Positions 35,701 through 46,815 of a DNA stretch of 64,000 nt are shown here, one piece after another. Below the pieces are notes generated by a model. It did no database searches. It saw nothing but the letters and a program-made list of their open reading frames with translations, and was not told the DNA's origin. The stretch's first letter is position 1. The number at the start of each line of letters is the position of its first letter. The position numbers and the translations under genes were made by a program. The DNA is from Pteria penguin (Eukaryota > Mollusca > Bivalvia > Pterioida > Pteriidae). The stretch is taken from assembly GCA_035048485.1 (NCBI GenBank), contig CM068585.1:18780501-18844500 (forward strand), in the 5' to 3' direction.

Positions 35701-38700
35701 TGTAGGGATGAATGTTTGGAGAGCTAATGTCATAGCCCTAGTGTCAGCAATGGCATCCATTTGGTTATCTGTGTCGGCATTGGCAACTTGGACAAAAACT
35801 TAAATCTTGGCCATATTTTTAAGACTTTCAAACATAGGGCTTTCGTTCATATTTTACATGTATATTTCTTGTGATGAGAGCTTTCTAGGACCTTGTGCTT
35901 GAATTAAGAAAACATTGAAAATACATGTACATGCTTTCCCTTTGATAGTGCCCTGCCGGCGAGCTATGTTGTCTTCTGACAACTCTTGTTTTATGTTTTG
36001 TGGAATTTGCCATTTTTAGCTGGCCAGGATGAATGTCCGAAGAGCTATAGTCATACCCCGAGTAATAATTGTTGTTGTTGTTGTCCTCCTCTGTAGATAA
36101 AAACTAAAACTTTAATCATAAATTTAGAACTATGGATATATTCTTTGTGACAAGACCTTTCACTACATATCAAAATTTTTTACATTTTGACCTTGACCTT
36201 GAATATTTAACCTACTTACGAAAAACTTTTGCTATTTAAATTTGGTTGCCACCTGCTAGCTGTGTTGTACCCTAATAACTCTTGTTGCTTACTGTTATCT
36301 TATTTGTGGAATATTTTCATTGAAGGTTACTTGTGATGTGCTGATTTTTAGCTCACCTTACCTGAAGGCTCAAGTGAACTATTGCCATAGCATGTTGTCC
36401 AGTGTCGAGCCAAAGGCTCAAGTGAGCTAGTGTCATAGCGTCATCGTCCGTCCGTCATCCTTTGTCGTAAACTTTTCACATTTTCAACTTCTTCAGAACC
36501 ACTTCTAGGATTTTAATGAAACTTAGTAAGCATGATGTAATCATGGTCCCCTACAACTACAGTACAGATATATCAACAGGTGGTGCCACCACAGACAAAA
36601 GTTGGTCACAGAAGTTACTCTCCATTTACAAACTTCTTCTTCAGACCAGCTGCTAACAGTGACAAACTGAATGCATATGAATAATCCGGAGGGATGTGTG
36701 AAGAAGTGCTGTTGTTTTGGTTCCGAAATCAAATTTTTGATGTTTTTTCAGTGTGATTAGATTGCAAAAAAGTTGAATTTTTCTTACTTTAAAAGGTGAT
36801 AGTGATGCTTTTATTTGCTTTCTTTTAGTTATAATTGTGGGAAAGAATGTTACTGTGAAAGAATTTTGTCAATATGCCAATTTTTTGATTTTTTATGATT
36901 TTTTAAGACTTTAAAAAAGAAGGGGGGGGGGGTTTATTCTTTCACCTTTTCAGCTTCTTCAGGACCAATTGAATTATTTTTATGTAGCCACCAGGAGCAC
37001 AGTATTTCACAATTACATACATCTTGTTTTTTTAAACAGTTATTTGTGAATGAGTAACTGAGTCACTGATATAGACCATAATGGGCCTCTTATTTGAAAT
37101 TGATTCCATTTTACATTTAGTGTTATTATTTAATAATAATTACTATCAAACCAGACATCAAACCAAATCATTTCACTTTTCAAAAACAGCTTCTGCCTGC
37201 TGCATTGCACAGAACTTTAAACCTATGATCAGTTGGTTACATTGATAGGACTGTTTTATGTCACTTTCAACAATTTTTCATTTATATATTACAGCATGGA
37301 AGCAGGAGGTAACCAACCTCTCAATAATAGTGGTGCAATCTGGGAATTGAACCTGGATTGTTGACACCACAAGCCAAGTGCTTAACCACTACACTGCTCC
37401 CTTTAGACCTATGCCGTAGACCTACCTGAAGTGAAGGATCTTGCATTTACCATGATGCATGACCTCAGTTTTTACTTTATCATCAGAAACTCAGGACACA
37501 AAGTTATAGGTTGTCAGTGCTGATGTATGATAATATACAATAGCCATCATTGAAAAGAAAATGTTGACTTTTTATGCAGAAGGATGATTAATGTTTAAGA
37601 ACAAAAGCTTATATTTCATCATTACTGAACTCTCCAAAATATATATCTTATGTGGTGGAAGTCAGTGCTTGGTATCATGTTTAACTAAGAAACAAAGAAT
37701 TTGTGAATAATGTTGTTTATTATTTTCAGGCGCATAGTGAACACATTCTTGATTATTACTCAGTTTGGATTCTGTTGCATCTACATCCTCTTTGTATCAC
37801 AAAGCTTTAAACAAGTAAGTAACACGCTAGATGATGTATTCATCTATTGGTGGGAAACATTTTGATATGTAAGGGTTGATGAGGAATATTCCCAGTTGTT
37901 AGCATCGTATAACATAGTAGTCAGATGAATTGATGACTGGATTGCAGATCCCTATACCAGAGAAGTCGTCCAAACCAATGTTATACATGTGAATTATCTG
38001 AATTTATTGTTCAGACTGTGACAGGATTAATCTTGTTATCGCAGTAACTGTGTCATCTGTGAGACAAGCAATACAAAGGGAATACTTTATCTGGTGTCTG
38101 TTGCTCATCTGTCTGGTGAAGAGTCACACTTCAAAAAAGAGAGAGTGAGCAACACATGTTCCTTTGAACTCTGTAGTAATCTTTGAACTACTGGCACAGA
38201 ACAGTCAAGTGCCCTATCTCCTATGTTATTTATGAAACATCTGTGGTGTTTTGTGTGTGCATCTAATTCACAGGATCTGATGTCATCTCATTTCTGATCT
38301 TGATAGAATAGATACTTCATCCTGGTTACTGGCTTAATGAAGATGGTTTAGGGGAATAGGATTTTCCTATATTAAACACTTTAATGCATAGTGATCTTTT
38401 AGTGTATTTACTCAGAAAAATGATTTTTGGTAAAGATAGATTGTGTGAAAATATAAGCAGGTTAATAACGCATCTTATAAACATACTGGCCAAAGTGCAC
38501 TAACATATATCATTATAGAATGACTTCTCTTTTTATAGTTTGTGCATAGCTTTTGGCAAGAGGATCCAGGACTTCATTTTTATATTGTATTCATTGCGGG
38601 GCTGCTTCTGTTCTATAGCTGTATCAGGAACCTGGTGCACCTTGCTCCATTTTCTACGTTTGCTATGATACTTCACATTACAAGTCTAGGGATCACATTC

Positions 38701-41700
38701 TACTACATCTTCGACAATCCTCCAGATTACAGGATACGAGATGCCACCAAACCACTCGATATGCTACCTCTCTACTTTGGGACCACCCTTTTCACATATG
38801 AAGGAATAGGCTTGGTATATATCTATGTTTTATTTAGCATATATATATGACAAAAAAGTGATTGTAAATCACTGATTTATATTAAATCATACCGATATAT
38901 GATACATACTATTTTATGGGAAATTTCTACCTTCAAAAATGACTGTTTGACATTAAAATCCTTTTTCATTTCACCCATCTTAGTTGATAGATGAAATAAA
39001 AAGGAAGTCAACAGTGTGATGACTTGTAACAAGTTTTGTGCAGTAACTGTAACTCTATAACTTATTTATATATTCATTCACTGAGACTTGCACATGTATG
39101 TATCATAATTTTGTGAAAACATCAAAGGCATTATAGACTTGCACATGTATGTATCATAATTTTGTGAAAACATCAAAGGCATTATTATCCATTTATGTTT
39201 TGTCTTTGTCAGTTAAAATCAGTCAAAAGAAAGTTTTTCACGCTTCCATAGGCTAAAGTTTTGGAGTCAAAAGGTCAAAGGTTAAGGCCATTACTGGTAA
39301 AAGTAGATTGCAGTTATTGTTCATGGGATGATAAATCAAGGATTTTGCATTTAATCGAAATGAACTTAAATGGAAATATGGATACTTATTAAAAGGTGTC
39401 TACTGAAATTTGGGTCAATAGATCAAAGGCCATTACTGTCACTACTATAAATGATTGCAATTATTTGTTTCCAGATGCTAAATTTGTACCATACATACTT
39501 TACAAATCATTTTTGGAAATACATTAAACCTATCAAAGTGGAAGGAATATTTTGTTATCTAGGAAAAATTGAAATAAGCCCACAATTGGGACATATGTTT
39601 TACAAGCATGGTCTAGTTACAACTGACTTTTACAGTACACAAGGACATATCTTTGGTAGGCTATCAGGCATTTTGAGTGATTTTTGTAGTACATTGTCAG
39701 GAAAAGTGTACCTTAGGCCCCATTAGCCTGCAAACAAAACATTCTTGCACAACAAAAAATAGGTTAATAGAGCTAGGCCATGTACTAGAATATTGGAATA
39801 TGCCTATACTAATTAACAGAATTCTCTTACTCATAGCTGACGAAATCTAAAATTAGCTATCACATTTGTCAACCTCTGTTTTTCACCTCTGTTCAAGGTC
39901 ACAATAATATTTTGACAATAAAATCTGTAAAATACAAAATAAGAAGAAAGAAACAAATATGATGTATGTATTTGACTATGAAATGATGAGTTAATGCCTA
40001 TAAAGAAAGTTCAATGGAAGTGAGTGACTTTAGGTCAGCCTCTGCATTGGGATTCTTCCTATGTAATTAAATCATGTGAATTAACACTTTATCAAATGTC
40101 CATAGAGTATGCTCATGAATGTTTCATCACAAAATTTACATGAAATTTATATTCTTATATTAAAATATACAAAATTTTGAAAATTGCACAGCATCAAGTC
40201 CATTCATAAATATGTATTGATCTATCTTGGTGAATTTTTAGATAAATCTGCGATAGTACCTTTTTCCTACTCTCATGATAAATGTCATAAAGGATGTCAT
40301 GATTAATTCCAACTTATTCTCATTTTACTTACCTGAGATGTACTTAACAGACAAAACATAAATATGTACTACATGTATTTGAAAATGACAACTTTTTCAC
40401 CCTTCCAGGTAATGCCTATAGAGAATCGCATGCAGACACGAGAAGCTTTTAGGGGTTTCGGTGGTATTTTGAATCTTGGAATGGTTATAATTTGTACCCT
40501 GTATACTGCCATGGGTTGGTATGGATATGTGAAATATGGAGATACATCACAACCCAGTGTTACACTCAATCTGCCTCCAAATGATCTGTAAGTAGTCAAC
40601 ATATAGTAGAGAACATGGAAATGTTTTATTGTGGTATCAAGTGCATTGTTCTTTCATGTCTGAAATATATTCTTTATAGAAATAACAAAGACACTCAGTT
40701 TATCCACATATTTTCTGTTCCTATGTTCTAACCTTTATCAACAGATAATTACTATAAACAAAATTGCTACATGCAAACCATGACTGTCAGTAATATATGT
40801 TAGCAAAAAGTTTATCCTAATGCATTGTAAATAAATTTTAACCTATTCTAAAGTCTTGTTAATGCATCATATAAGGTTACTTCAAGTTAGAGTATGAGTA
40901 ACAGTGACAAACTTGTCAGAGGAGAATAGAAGTCAGATCCTTGCCCTCTAGCTCCTCAGCCCAAGTCTTACCACTAAATCACACAATTCTATTGCCCAAT
41001 TGTATATGAAATTCAAGTGTAGTCTTACTAAGGCTATTCTTATTTATAGCTCTTTTAAACTGTATATAATGGCATGTTTGCTTGTGGGTATGTGCCACAC
41101 AAAGTCTGTGATTATACTCCAGAGGAGGTATGCACAGCACAGGAAGAGGAAGAAACTTATACAATGGAGAAGGTTCATGAAGCTAGAAGTTAAAAAAACT
41201 TAGATGTTTTGCCATTTTGATTTATTTCTTGGAATCTCATAATAATACATTCTTGTTTGCTATTTTGCTCATTATGTTTTGATTTTGTTTCAGATTACCC
41301 CGTTTTGTAAATATTTTCCTTGCAATCTCCTTGTTTATATCATATGGTCTGCAGATGTATGTTCCTGTACGTATCATATGGCCAGTTGTTGAAAGACACT
41401 TGGTCTCAAAACGAAAGAAGCTCTTAGGGGAATTCTGTTTTCGATGGCTTATAGTTGTGTGTTCAGGTAAATACTTTTAATACAGAGTTTTAGCTTGCAA
41501 CTCTCCTCACTTGAACATTAAATCATGTATTTTTCTTTCAATTATTTTAGTAGAAGTGGACTTGCTACTTGCTTTATGCTATTCTCTATTCCACTTAGTA
41601 GTTTTTATGCCTTATATGTGTTACTACAAATATTGTTTTTTTTTTTATAGTACCTGCCATATCAGTTTGGTTTGAGATAGGGTTATCCAATGCATATGGT

Positions 41701-43326
41701 CTGAAATATTAATGATTGGGTCTCTTATTTCTTCTGAATACCAGCTCTAAAAACGTTTGCAAAAGAAATAATGGTCATGAATCTCCTTTTCATCTTTTGA
41801 TTTTGAGGGGATGAAATTGAATTCCAACGATGATTTTTTTTCAATATAAGGTAAACATGGTAGATGCCGCAAGTTGTTTTGTAATATTAACAAAAGTTAT
41901 GTTCTGTTAAGGATCAATTGAAATCTAAATAAAACTAATTTATAAGTAAATTTACCTTTGAATATTGTATTTTCATTTAAGTAAGAGAAATATCATAAAA
42001 TCTGTCTCTAATACATGTATATCATGAGTGTTACCCTCATACAGACTGTTGTCCTCAGCATTTGGCTATTGGCAACAGTTGTATGAGGTCCAAGAGATCA
42101 TGGTCAGTTGCCCTCAATCACTGTCAACACCTGTATACAGCTGACATCAGATTTCAATAATAGTCAACACCTATATACAGCTGACATCAAATTTCAATAA
42201 CAGTCAACACCTGTATACAGCTGACATCAAATTTCAGTAACAGTCAACACCTGTATACAGCTGACATCAAATTTCAATAACAGTCAACACCTGTATACAG
42301 CTGACATCAAATTTCGATAATAGTCAACACCTATATACAGCTGACATCAAATTTCAATAACAGTCAACACCTGTATACAGCTAACATCAAATTTCAATAA
42401 CCGTCAATACCTGTATAAAGCTGACATCAAATTTCTCTACTCTTGAAAATGCTTTCCACTGTTCAGAATATATATACACAGTTGAAACTCATTATGTCAA
42501 GTCAACAGGACCAGAGCAATATTTCAACTTATCAGAAATTCGAGATAAACATCTGCTGTTTATGTAACCATTTTTGATAATTCTTTTTAACATATGAATG
42601 TACATGCATTATTTTACCAGTTATTCTTTATTTTAGTCTGTGTAATGCATCTTTCTATAGACTGAATTCTAACTACTATCTGTCAACTGAATGACAAGTT
42701 GATAAATGAAGAAAAATTTTAAAATCGTATTTTCAGCTCTTTATGTTTTTAATTCGTTTAATAATTTACAAACTGCGAAAAGGATACTAACGAGTGTAAA
42801 CTATATAGTAAAGGGAATTTTGGGACTGTAAAATACCTTTGACATAAGCAGAATTTCAACTTAACCGACTTCGACTGAACAGAAGTAAAATAGTATAGAA
42901 ATTAAAGATAAAAATTCTGGACTTTGAGATAAACAGTATTTCGACTTAAGCGACTTTGAGATAACGAGTGTCAACTGTATATGAATTATGAGTTCATGCT
43001 TGTAGGATATTATGCCATACGTGAATGAGTAGGTAAACAGATCATTTGAATGCACATGACATAATCCTCTTTTTGGTTTTGTTTCAGCTGGGGTTGCTAT
43101 GGTAGTCCCACATTTAAATCTGCTCATCTCATTGGTTGGTGCATTTGCAAGCAGTTCATTGGCTCTTATGTTTCCTCCAATAATCGAACTTATTACATAT
43201 TCTGCTGAGGATGGAAAGATCAGTTTGATATACTGGATTAAGAACATTGCCATTATATTATTTGGAGTAATAGGCTTTGGAACTGGCACTTATACTACAA
43301 TGCGTCAGATCATTCATACATTTTAA
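26787..43326 (+). CDS. SLC36/PAT-type proton-coupled amino-acid transporter, 9 coding exons
   Basis: Coding exons: 26787-27076, 27290-27380, 30440-30528, 33003-33098, 37730-37814, 38539-38814, 40409-40587, 41294-41466 and 43088-43326. All junctions are GT-AG and keep phase, giving 1518 bases and 505 residues, close to the usual 470-500 of the family. Residues 1-96 are a hydrophilic N-terminus with an acidic dileucine motif, ERIPLL (residues 10-15). TM1 carries the signature [10 protein letters not shown]; its His104 aligns with His55 of human PAT1, needed for proton coupling. Later hallmarks are [13 protein letters not shown] (about 199-211), [15 protein letters not shown] across exons 6-7, [20 protein letters not shown] and [15 protein letters not shown]. 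The expected product is an 11-TM H+/amino-acid symporter of plasma membrane or endolysosomes. The PAT1 disulfide cysteines seem absent: the NLPP loop has none, and the TM4-5 loop is short. An in-frame TAA just upstream supports this start. Which SLC36 paralogue it is cannot be told. Confidence 0.9.
27425..29625 (+). mobile_element. Repeat with about 145 bp tandem units in intron 2
   Basis: It starts TTTTTAGCTC with a TACTGGTCTCGACCAGTCGA hairpin and a GTCCGTCCG tract. It continues as about 13 tandem units of 143-153 bp, each with CCCAAAATCTTGTTCCCTC, AGAGACCTAATTATGGTCTC and TAGTTGTGCATGTGCAATTT. It ends in a GTCTCGACAGAGAC stem-loop followed by TTCTGGTT, a variant of the TTCTTGTT end of other families here. 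Units at about 28.68-28.97 and 28.97-29.26 kb are almost identical over 290 bp, so a two-unit block was duplicated recently. A C-run lies near 28058-28074. Confidence 0.75.
29814..30191 (-). mobile_element. MITE copy 2 in intron 2 (same family as 19884-20267)
   Basis: Same arms as copy 1 (TCTGATTAAAACTATATC at the left, GATATGGTTTTAATCAGA at the right). The unique interior is in the opposite orientation: GCCAATCAGTGGCTCGGC here against the inverse in copy 1. About 378 bp, non-coding. Confidence 0.75.
30549..30692 (+). repeat. 27 bp tandem repeat, 5 copies
   Basis: Five copies of a unit containing GCTATCCTATGGAATAGGGA then TGCCCAA, beginning 20 bp after the 5' splice site of exon 3. One copy lacks a G. 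Lies in intron 3. Confidence 0.9.
30775..31725 (+). repeat. 25 bp tandem repeat, about 38 copies, intron 3
   Basis: The unit is GACTATAACATGTATATGAC plus AATTA or TATCA. The first part (to about 30.96 kb) is diverged and the rest is regular. A rare variant, CCATCGTGTGGTATATGACA, occurs at about 31.28 and again at 31.65 kb, exactly 370 bp apart, so a multi-unit block was duplicated. Confidence 0.9.
31850..33002. other. Intron 3 remainder with a degenerate GCTCACC-type repeat start
   Basis: TTAGCTATTGAGATTATTTG, a (CTAT/CATC)n tract and GTAAACTTTTTATACTTTTT resemble the 5' part of the GCTCACCTGAG family, up to about 32.05 kb. The rest up to exon 4 has no recognisable feature. Confidence 0.4.
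33661..35156 (+). mobile_element. GCTCAC-type bivalve repeat in intron 4
   Basis: It begins GTAGCTCACTGAAGGCTTAA and ends with GGTGAGCAATATAGGCCCAC, then TTGGGCC and TCTTGTT (35156). The 3' stem-loop is GGCCCACTTGGGCC. The interior has family phrases (CAAACTTCTTCAGGCCAGTT, TATAGGTCCTTTATCAG) but no reading frame. It is old, with many differences from the copy at 36345. Confidence 0.55.
35691..35990 (+). mobile_element. Short TTTTTAGCT...TCTTGTT repeat, intron 4
   Basis: It starts TTTTTTAGCTTGTAGGGATG (fold-back GGAGAGCTAA) and ends GTTGTCTTCTGACAAC plus TCTTGTT. It is the same family as 16877-17698 but with only about 300 bp of body. Confidence 0.6.
36012..36286 (+). mobile_element. Short TTTTTAGCT...TCTTGTT repeat, intron 4, second copy
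   Basis: It starts TTTTTAGCTGGCCAGGATG with GTCCGAAGAGCTATAGTCAT and contains GACCTTGACCTTGAA. It ends CCTAATAACTCTTGTT. It lies about 20 bp after the previous copy. Confidence 0.6.
36345..37096 (+). mobile_element. GCTCACC-type bivalve repeat, intron 4
   Basis: It starts TTTTTAGCTCACCTTACCTG. The opening phrase AAGGCTCAAGTGARCTA occurs twice (36.37 and 36.41 kb), followed by GTCCGTCCGTC and CGTAAACTTTTCACATTTTC. It ends CATAATGGGCCTCTTATT. Contains a G-run near 36922-36931. The rest of intron 4 up to exon 5 is featureless. Confidence 0.6.
39073..39182 (+). repeat. 54 bp tandem duplication in intron 6
   Basis: The phrase GACTTGCACATGTATGTATC through AACATCAAAGGCATTATA occurs twice in direct succession with no visible difference. 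It is a recent duplication in the intron between coding exons 6 and 7. Confidence 0.85.
42117..42436 (+). repeat. 40 bp tandem repeat, about 8 copies, intron 8
   Basis: Unit ACAGCTGACATCAAATTTCA then ATAACAGTCAACACCTGTAT. Copies differ at a few sites (AACAG/AATAG, CTGTAT/CTATAT). Confidence 0.95.
42479..42977. mobile_element. pogo-like MITE in intron 8
   Basis: The ends CAGTTGAAACTCATTATGTC and, inverted, CAGTTGACACTCGTTATCTC resemble pogo/Tigger-type termini. TA follows on the right; the left flank is CA, possibly a mutated TA. About 499 bp and non-coding. Confidence 0.55.
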
Positions 43327-44179
43327 AAATTGTGACACTCTAATACAGATAGTAATTGAAGGATTATTATGTAGGACTTCTTAATCATTTTGATGTATGA
43401 TTCTCAGGTATTCTATCATTTTAATTATATAACACAAATTTTAATTATATATTGCAAAAATATTCTGAGTTTTTTCAACTCGCAATGGCTTGCTTCTGGT
43501 TTACTTTTGTAATTACGTTTACAGTGACTACGCAAGTGTAATTTTCCTCAGCAAGATTACTCTGGTGATATTTAAAACAATTTTGCTGAGGTCACTGTAG
43601 CTAGTGATTTTCAAAATAATTTTGCATATATAATTTTATGTGATTTTTATATTCTTATCATATGATGGTATATCAGGGCTTATTTGTATAGTTTGACATT
43701 TTTCACTTTTGACCATATTTTACAAGAGTTTTTGCTCTTTGATGAAAATCAGAATTCTGGAAAGTTTTCTCTTGTGCTTTCAGATATTGAAGTTAAACTT
43801 GATTTGTATGTGCAATATGAAGTTCTACATATGATTTTTTTTAGCTACAGACCTATTGCCTCAAATAGAAATCAGTTTGCAAATGACCCTATTTTGCAAG
43901 AGTTATCTTTGATGAAAATCAGAATTATGAAAATTTCAGTTATGGTTTGAGACATCCATGAATTAAGCATCAAACATATTCTGCAAAGTAATTGTTGCTC
44001 TTGTCAGTTTTGTAAATAGCAAATTTTATGCAATTCCATATACTGTTATTGGCATTTGTATTCCCGCATTATTTAAGCAATTAGAATCAAATACAAGAGA
44101 GTATATATATAAGATGAAATCCTGTATTTTAAATCAGAAGTGCACTGTGTTTGTATGTTCATGAGCTAGGCAAAGAAAA
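43327..44179. other. 3' flank of the transporter gene
   Basis: AT-rich sequence, probably containing the 3' untranslated region. The phrase TTTTGCAAGAGTT and TTTGATGAAAATCAGAATT occurs twice in diverged form (43.72 and 43.89 kb). No clear polyadenylation signal can be assigned. Confidence 0.4.
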
Positions 44180-45100
44180 TACTGTCAAACCTTGATATCT
44201 CGAAGTCGGAGGGACCGTGGAAAATACTTTGATGTATCCGTAGTTCGAGATATCCAAATTTCGATTTTAGGATCACAAATTTTTAAGTTGTTAACATACG
44301 CTGGTACATTTGACACGTGATTGTTATAGTGTGTGATGTATTTATCAAGAAATACACGTTAATGTACATAATTACAATATAATTTATCTAAATCTCATCA
44401 TACCTTCTATTTATAGATATATAAAGAGAATATACTCCAAAACTGAAAACGTCAGGTTTGCTTCTCAGTAAATTTGTATGTTGAATTCAATACTGGACAT
44501 AACTGTCGTATACTCTACTTAAACCAAGGATGGACTGATGCATGAGACAAGGTGAAGAAACTTGTCATAATTTTATTTATTCAAAACACATTAAGCTACT
44601 ATTACATTGCATAAAAATACACAGACATACTCATGGATACGAAATAAAAATAGATTAATGAACAATGTAAAGAAATTTCTTTAAATAAATACAGGTATGA
44701 AAAACTTAGTTAATGTTATATTTTTAATTACAAGGTCAAATTTAATAATCTATCATCATGTGGTAACAATTAGTATAAATAACAAGGTATGAATGGACTC
44801 GATCGATTATGTAATTACAGCGGCTTTCTACATTGTACATCGACACGGTCAATTGAATCAAACCATGCACACGATCTGTCAACTAGGAAAGACCCTGTGG
44901 GGAAAAAGAAGCCAACAAATAAGAACTTCGGGACTTGAAAATATATTCGAGATAAGCATGGTATTCGAGACATCAGGGTTCGACACATCCGGGGTGAATT
45001 TAATCATAATATGAAGGATTTTTTTCAGGACCGATGTCCGACTTCGAGATATTCCGGGTATTCGAGATATTAATGTTCGACATATCGAAGTTTGACTGTA
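44180..45100. mobile_element. pogo/Tigger-like non-autonomous element, 917 bp, TA duplication
   Basis: The ends CTGTCAAACCTTGATATCTC (44182) and, inverted, CAGTCAAACTTCGATATGTC (45098) are flanked by TA. Further ATATCTCGAA / TTCGAGATAT motifs follow inside both ends. Such CAGTCAAACCTCG ends are typical of pogo-type elements. The interior frames show no transposase. Confidence 0.75.
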
Positions 45101-46031
45101 TATACATACAGCTTAAATATAATGAAAGGAAGATCCTTTTCACTTGTTTGATTTTATTTATGTTACTAGATACTCTGAATAATTACAGTACTTTTTTTTG
45201 TGTATTATAATATACTGTATATGTTTTAGATCATATTTTAGTCCCTTATTAAAGCTTTGAAGATTTTCTCCAGGGTCATGTTCATATTCCACAGGAGGAC
45301 TTTTTGGACTGAAGTCCTTGACATGATTATATTCATTTACATACGGTAATGCAAACATTTGTTTAATTATAGTTTTCATCCATTATTTATTTCATCTGAT
45401 GATTGCTTGTGTGCAGGCTATTAAGGAGATATTTATAGGGGTAAAAAACACTACATGCTTTCTTTTGGAATTTTACTTCCTGGTGATTTTTGTCATTCCA
45501 GTTTCACGTTTATTATACTGATAATTATTTAGGTATTTGTTGGGTATATATATATATTTACTGTATCGTGTTTTATAAATGTTTTACAAATATACCATAA
45601 TCCATTTTTATTTGCAATGCCCTTTTCACCTTATCATGCACACTATGGTACATGTATTTCAAATCGTGTAAAATCCTGAAAAAATGTTTATGTTAAGATT
45701 TAATTTTATTTTGTTATCAAATTTGTGATAAAAGAATTGTGTTACATGATTTTATTTGCTACATGTGATATTTTTCGAGTTCTTTTTAGGAAATGATATA
45801 TATTATGATATTTGTGATACCTATTGTGTTATCAAGGGCATACATTACTGTAAAGGTATGACAAGGAGCATTAAGTGTTTGGTTATTTTTTGTGTTACAC
45901 TACACCTGTATTATTTCACTCATATAGTGACAATAGGTGCCTGATGCATAGCATAAAAATTTAGACCTATGACATGGACCCTCCCAATGGATTGAGGAAT
46001 CTTTTAGTGCTATGTCTACCGTTACATAGGA
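45101..46031. other. No recognisable feature
   Basis: AT-rich intergenic DNA with no supported gene or array. Confidence 0.4.
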
Positions 46032-46252
46032 CCTGGTGTCTTATTCACAAAGAAACTTAAATCTAAGTGTAAAACTGAGACCTTTAATAATATGTGTTGT
46101 AAATATAAGAATTAGTCAAAAGTTTCTCTGTGAAGAGATTATCAGGCATACTATTCACAGAAAAACTTTCAACTAGTTCTTAGAGTTATGGCATATTACA
46201 GGTCTCAAGCTTTACACTTAGACTGAAGTTTCTTTGTGAATAAAACGCTTGG
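46032..46252. mobile_element. 221 bp MITE with about 60 bp inverted repeats
   Basis: Left TTATTCACAAAGAAACTTAA, then TCTAAGTGTAAAACTGAGAC, pairs with the right end (GTCTCAAGCTTTACACTTAG, then AAGTTTCTTTGTGAATAA). A second inner pair is AAGTTTCTCTGTGAA against TTCACAGAAAAACTT. Non-coding. Confidence 0.7.
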
Positions 46253-46551
46253 AATTTTACTGTCTGATCTCAAGGACATGACACTGAAGAACCATTGTAA
46301 TCTTTGTAGTGTAAAAATAAATGATTGTATTTATTATGTTAAATCAGTGAAACATTTGATTCAAAAGAAGTTTACAGAGGCTTTCTTTCATTTTGTATAG
46401 TTACATTCCAGTGATGTGTTATGCTAATTAAGAATTACCAAAATGTGATATATATATTAAAATTTGTATTTGAATTGATTTTCTTACTTATATTATAATT
46501 AAAACACTCTATGTAGCTTCTATATGTCCTGTTTAAACTGAAACACATTAT

Positions 46552-46815
46552 TCAGTTCATGATAACTGAAATATTGTTTGAGTATAACCCTAGCCATTTC
46601 GTGATAACTGAAATATGGTTTGAGTATAACCCTTTCCATTTCATAGTAATTGAAATTTGGTTTGAGTATAACCCTTTCCATTTCATGATAACTGAAATAT
46701 GGTTTGAGTATAACCCTTTCCATTTCATGGTAACTGAAATATTGTTTGAGTATAACCTTTGCCATTTCATGATAACTGAAATATGGTTTGAGTATAACCC
46801 TTTCCATTTCATTTA
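46552..46815. repeat. 42 bp tandem repeat, about 6 copies
   Basis: Unit CATTTCATGATAACTGAAAT then ATGGTTTGAGTATAACCCTT and TC. Because 42 is divisible by three, open frames run through on both strands. They carry no recognisable domain and are treated as artefacts. Confidence 0.95.

Noticed and set aside
38815..38850. Extension of transporter exon 6 past 38814 to the in-frame stop
   Set aside because: The extra residues read straight through a GTATAT donor and break family alignment. Splicing to 40409 restores the conserved [10 protein letters not shown] segment.
44182..45098. Coding capacity of the pogo-like element
   Set aside because: Only short frames without helix-turn-helix or DDE motifs; regarded as non-autonomous.
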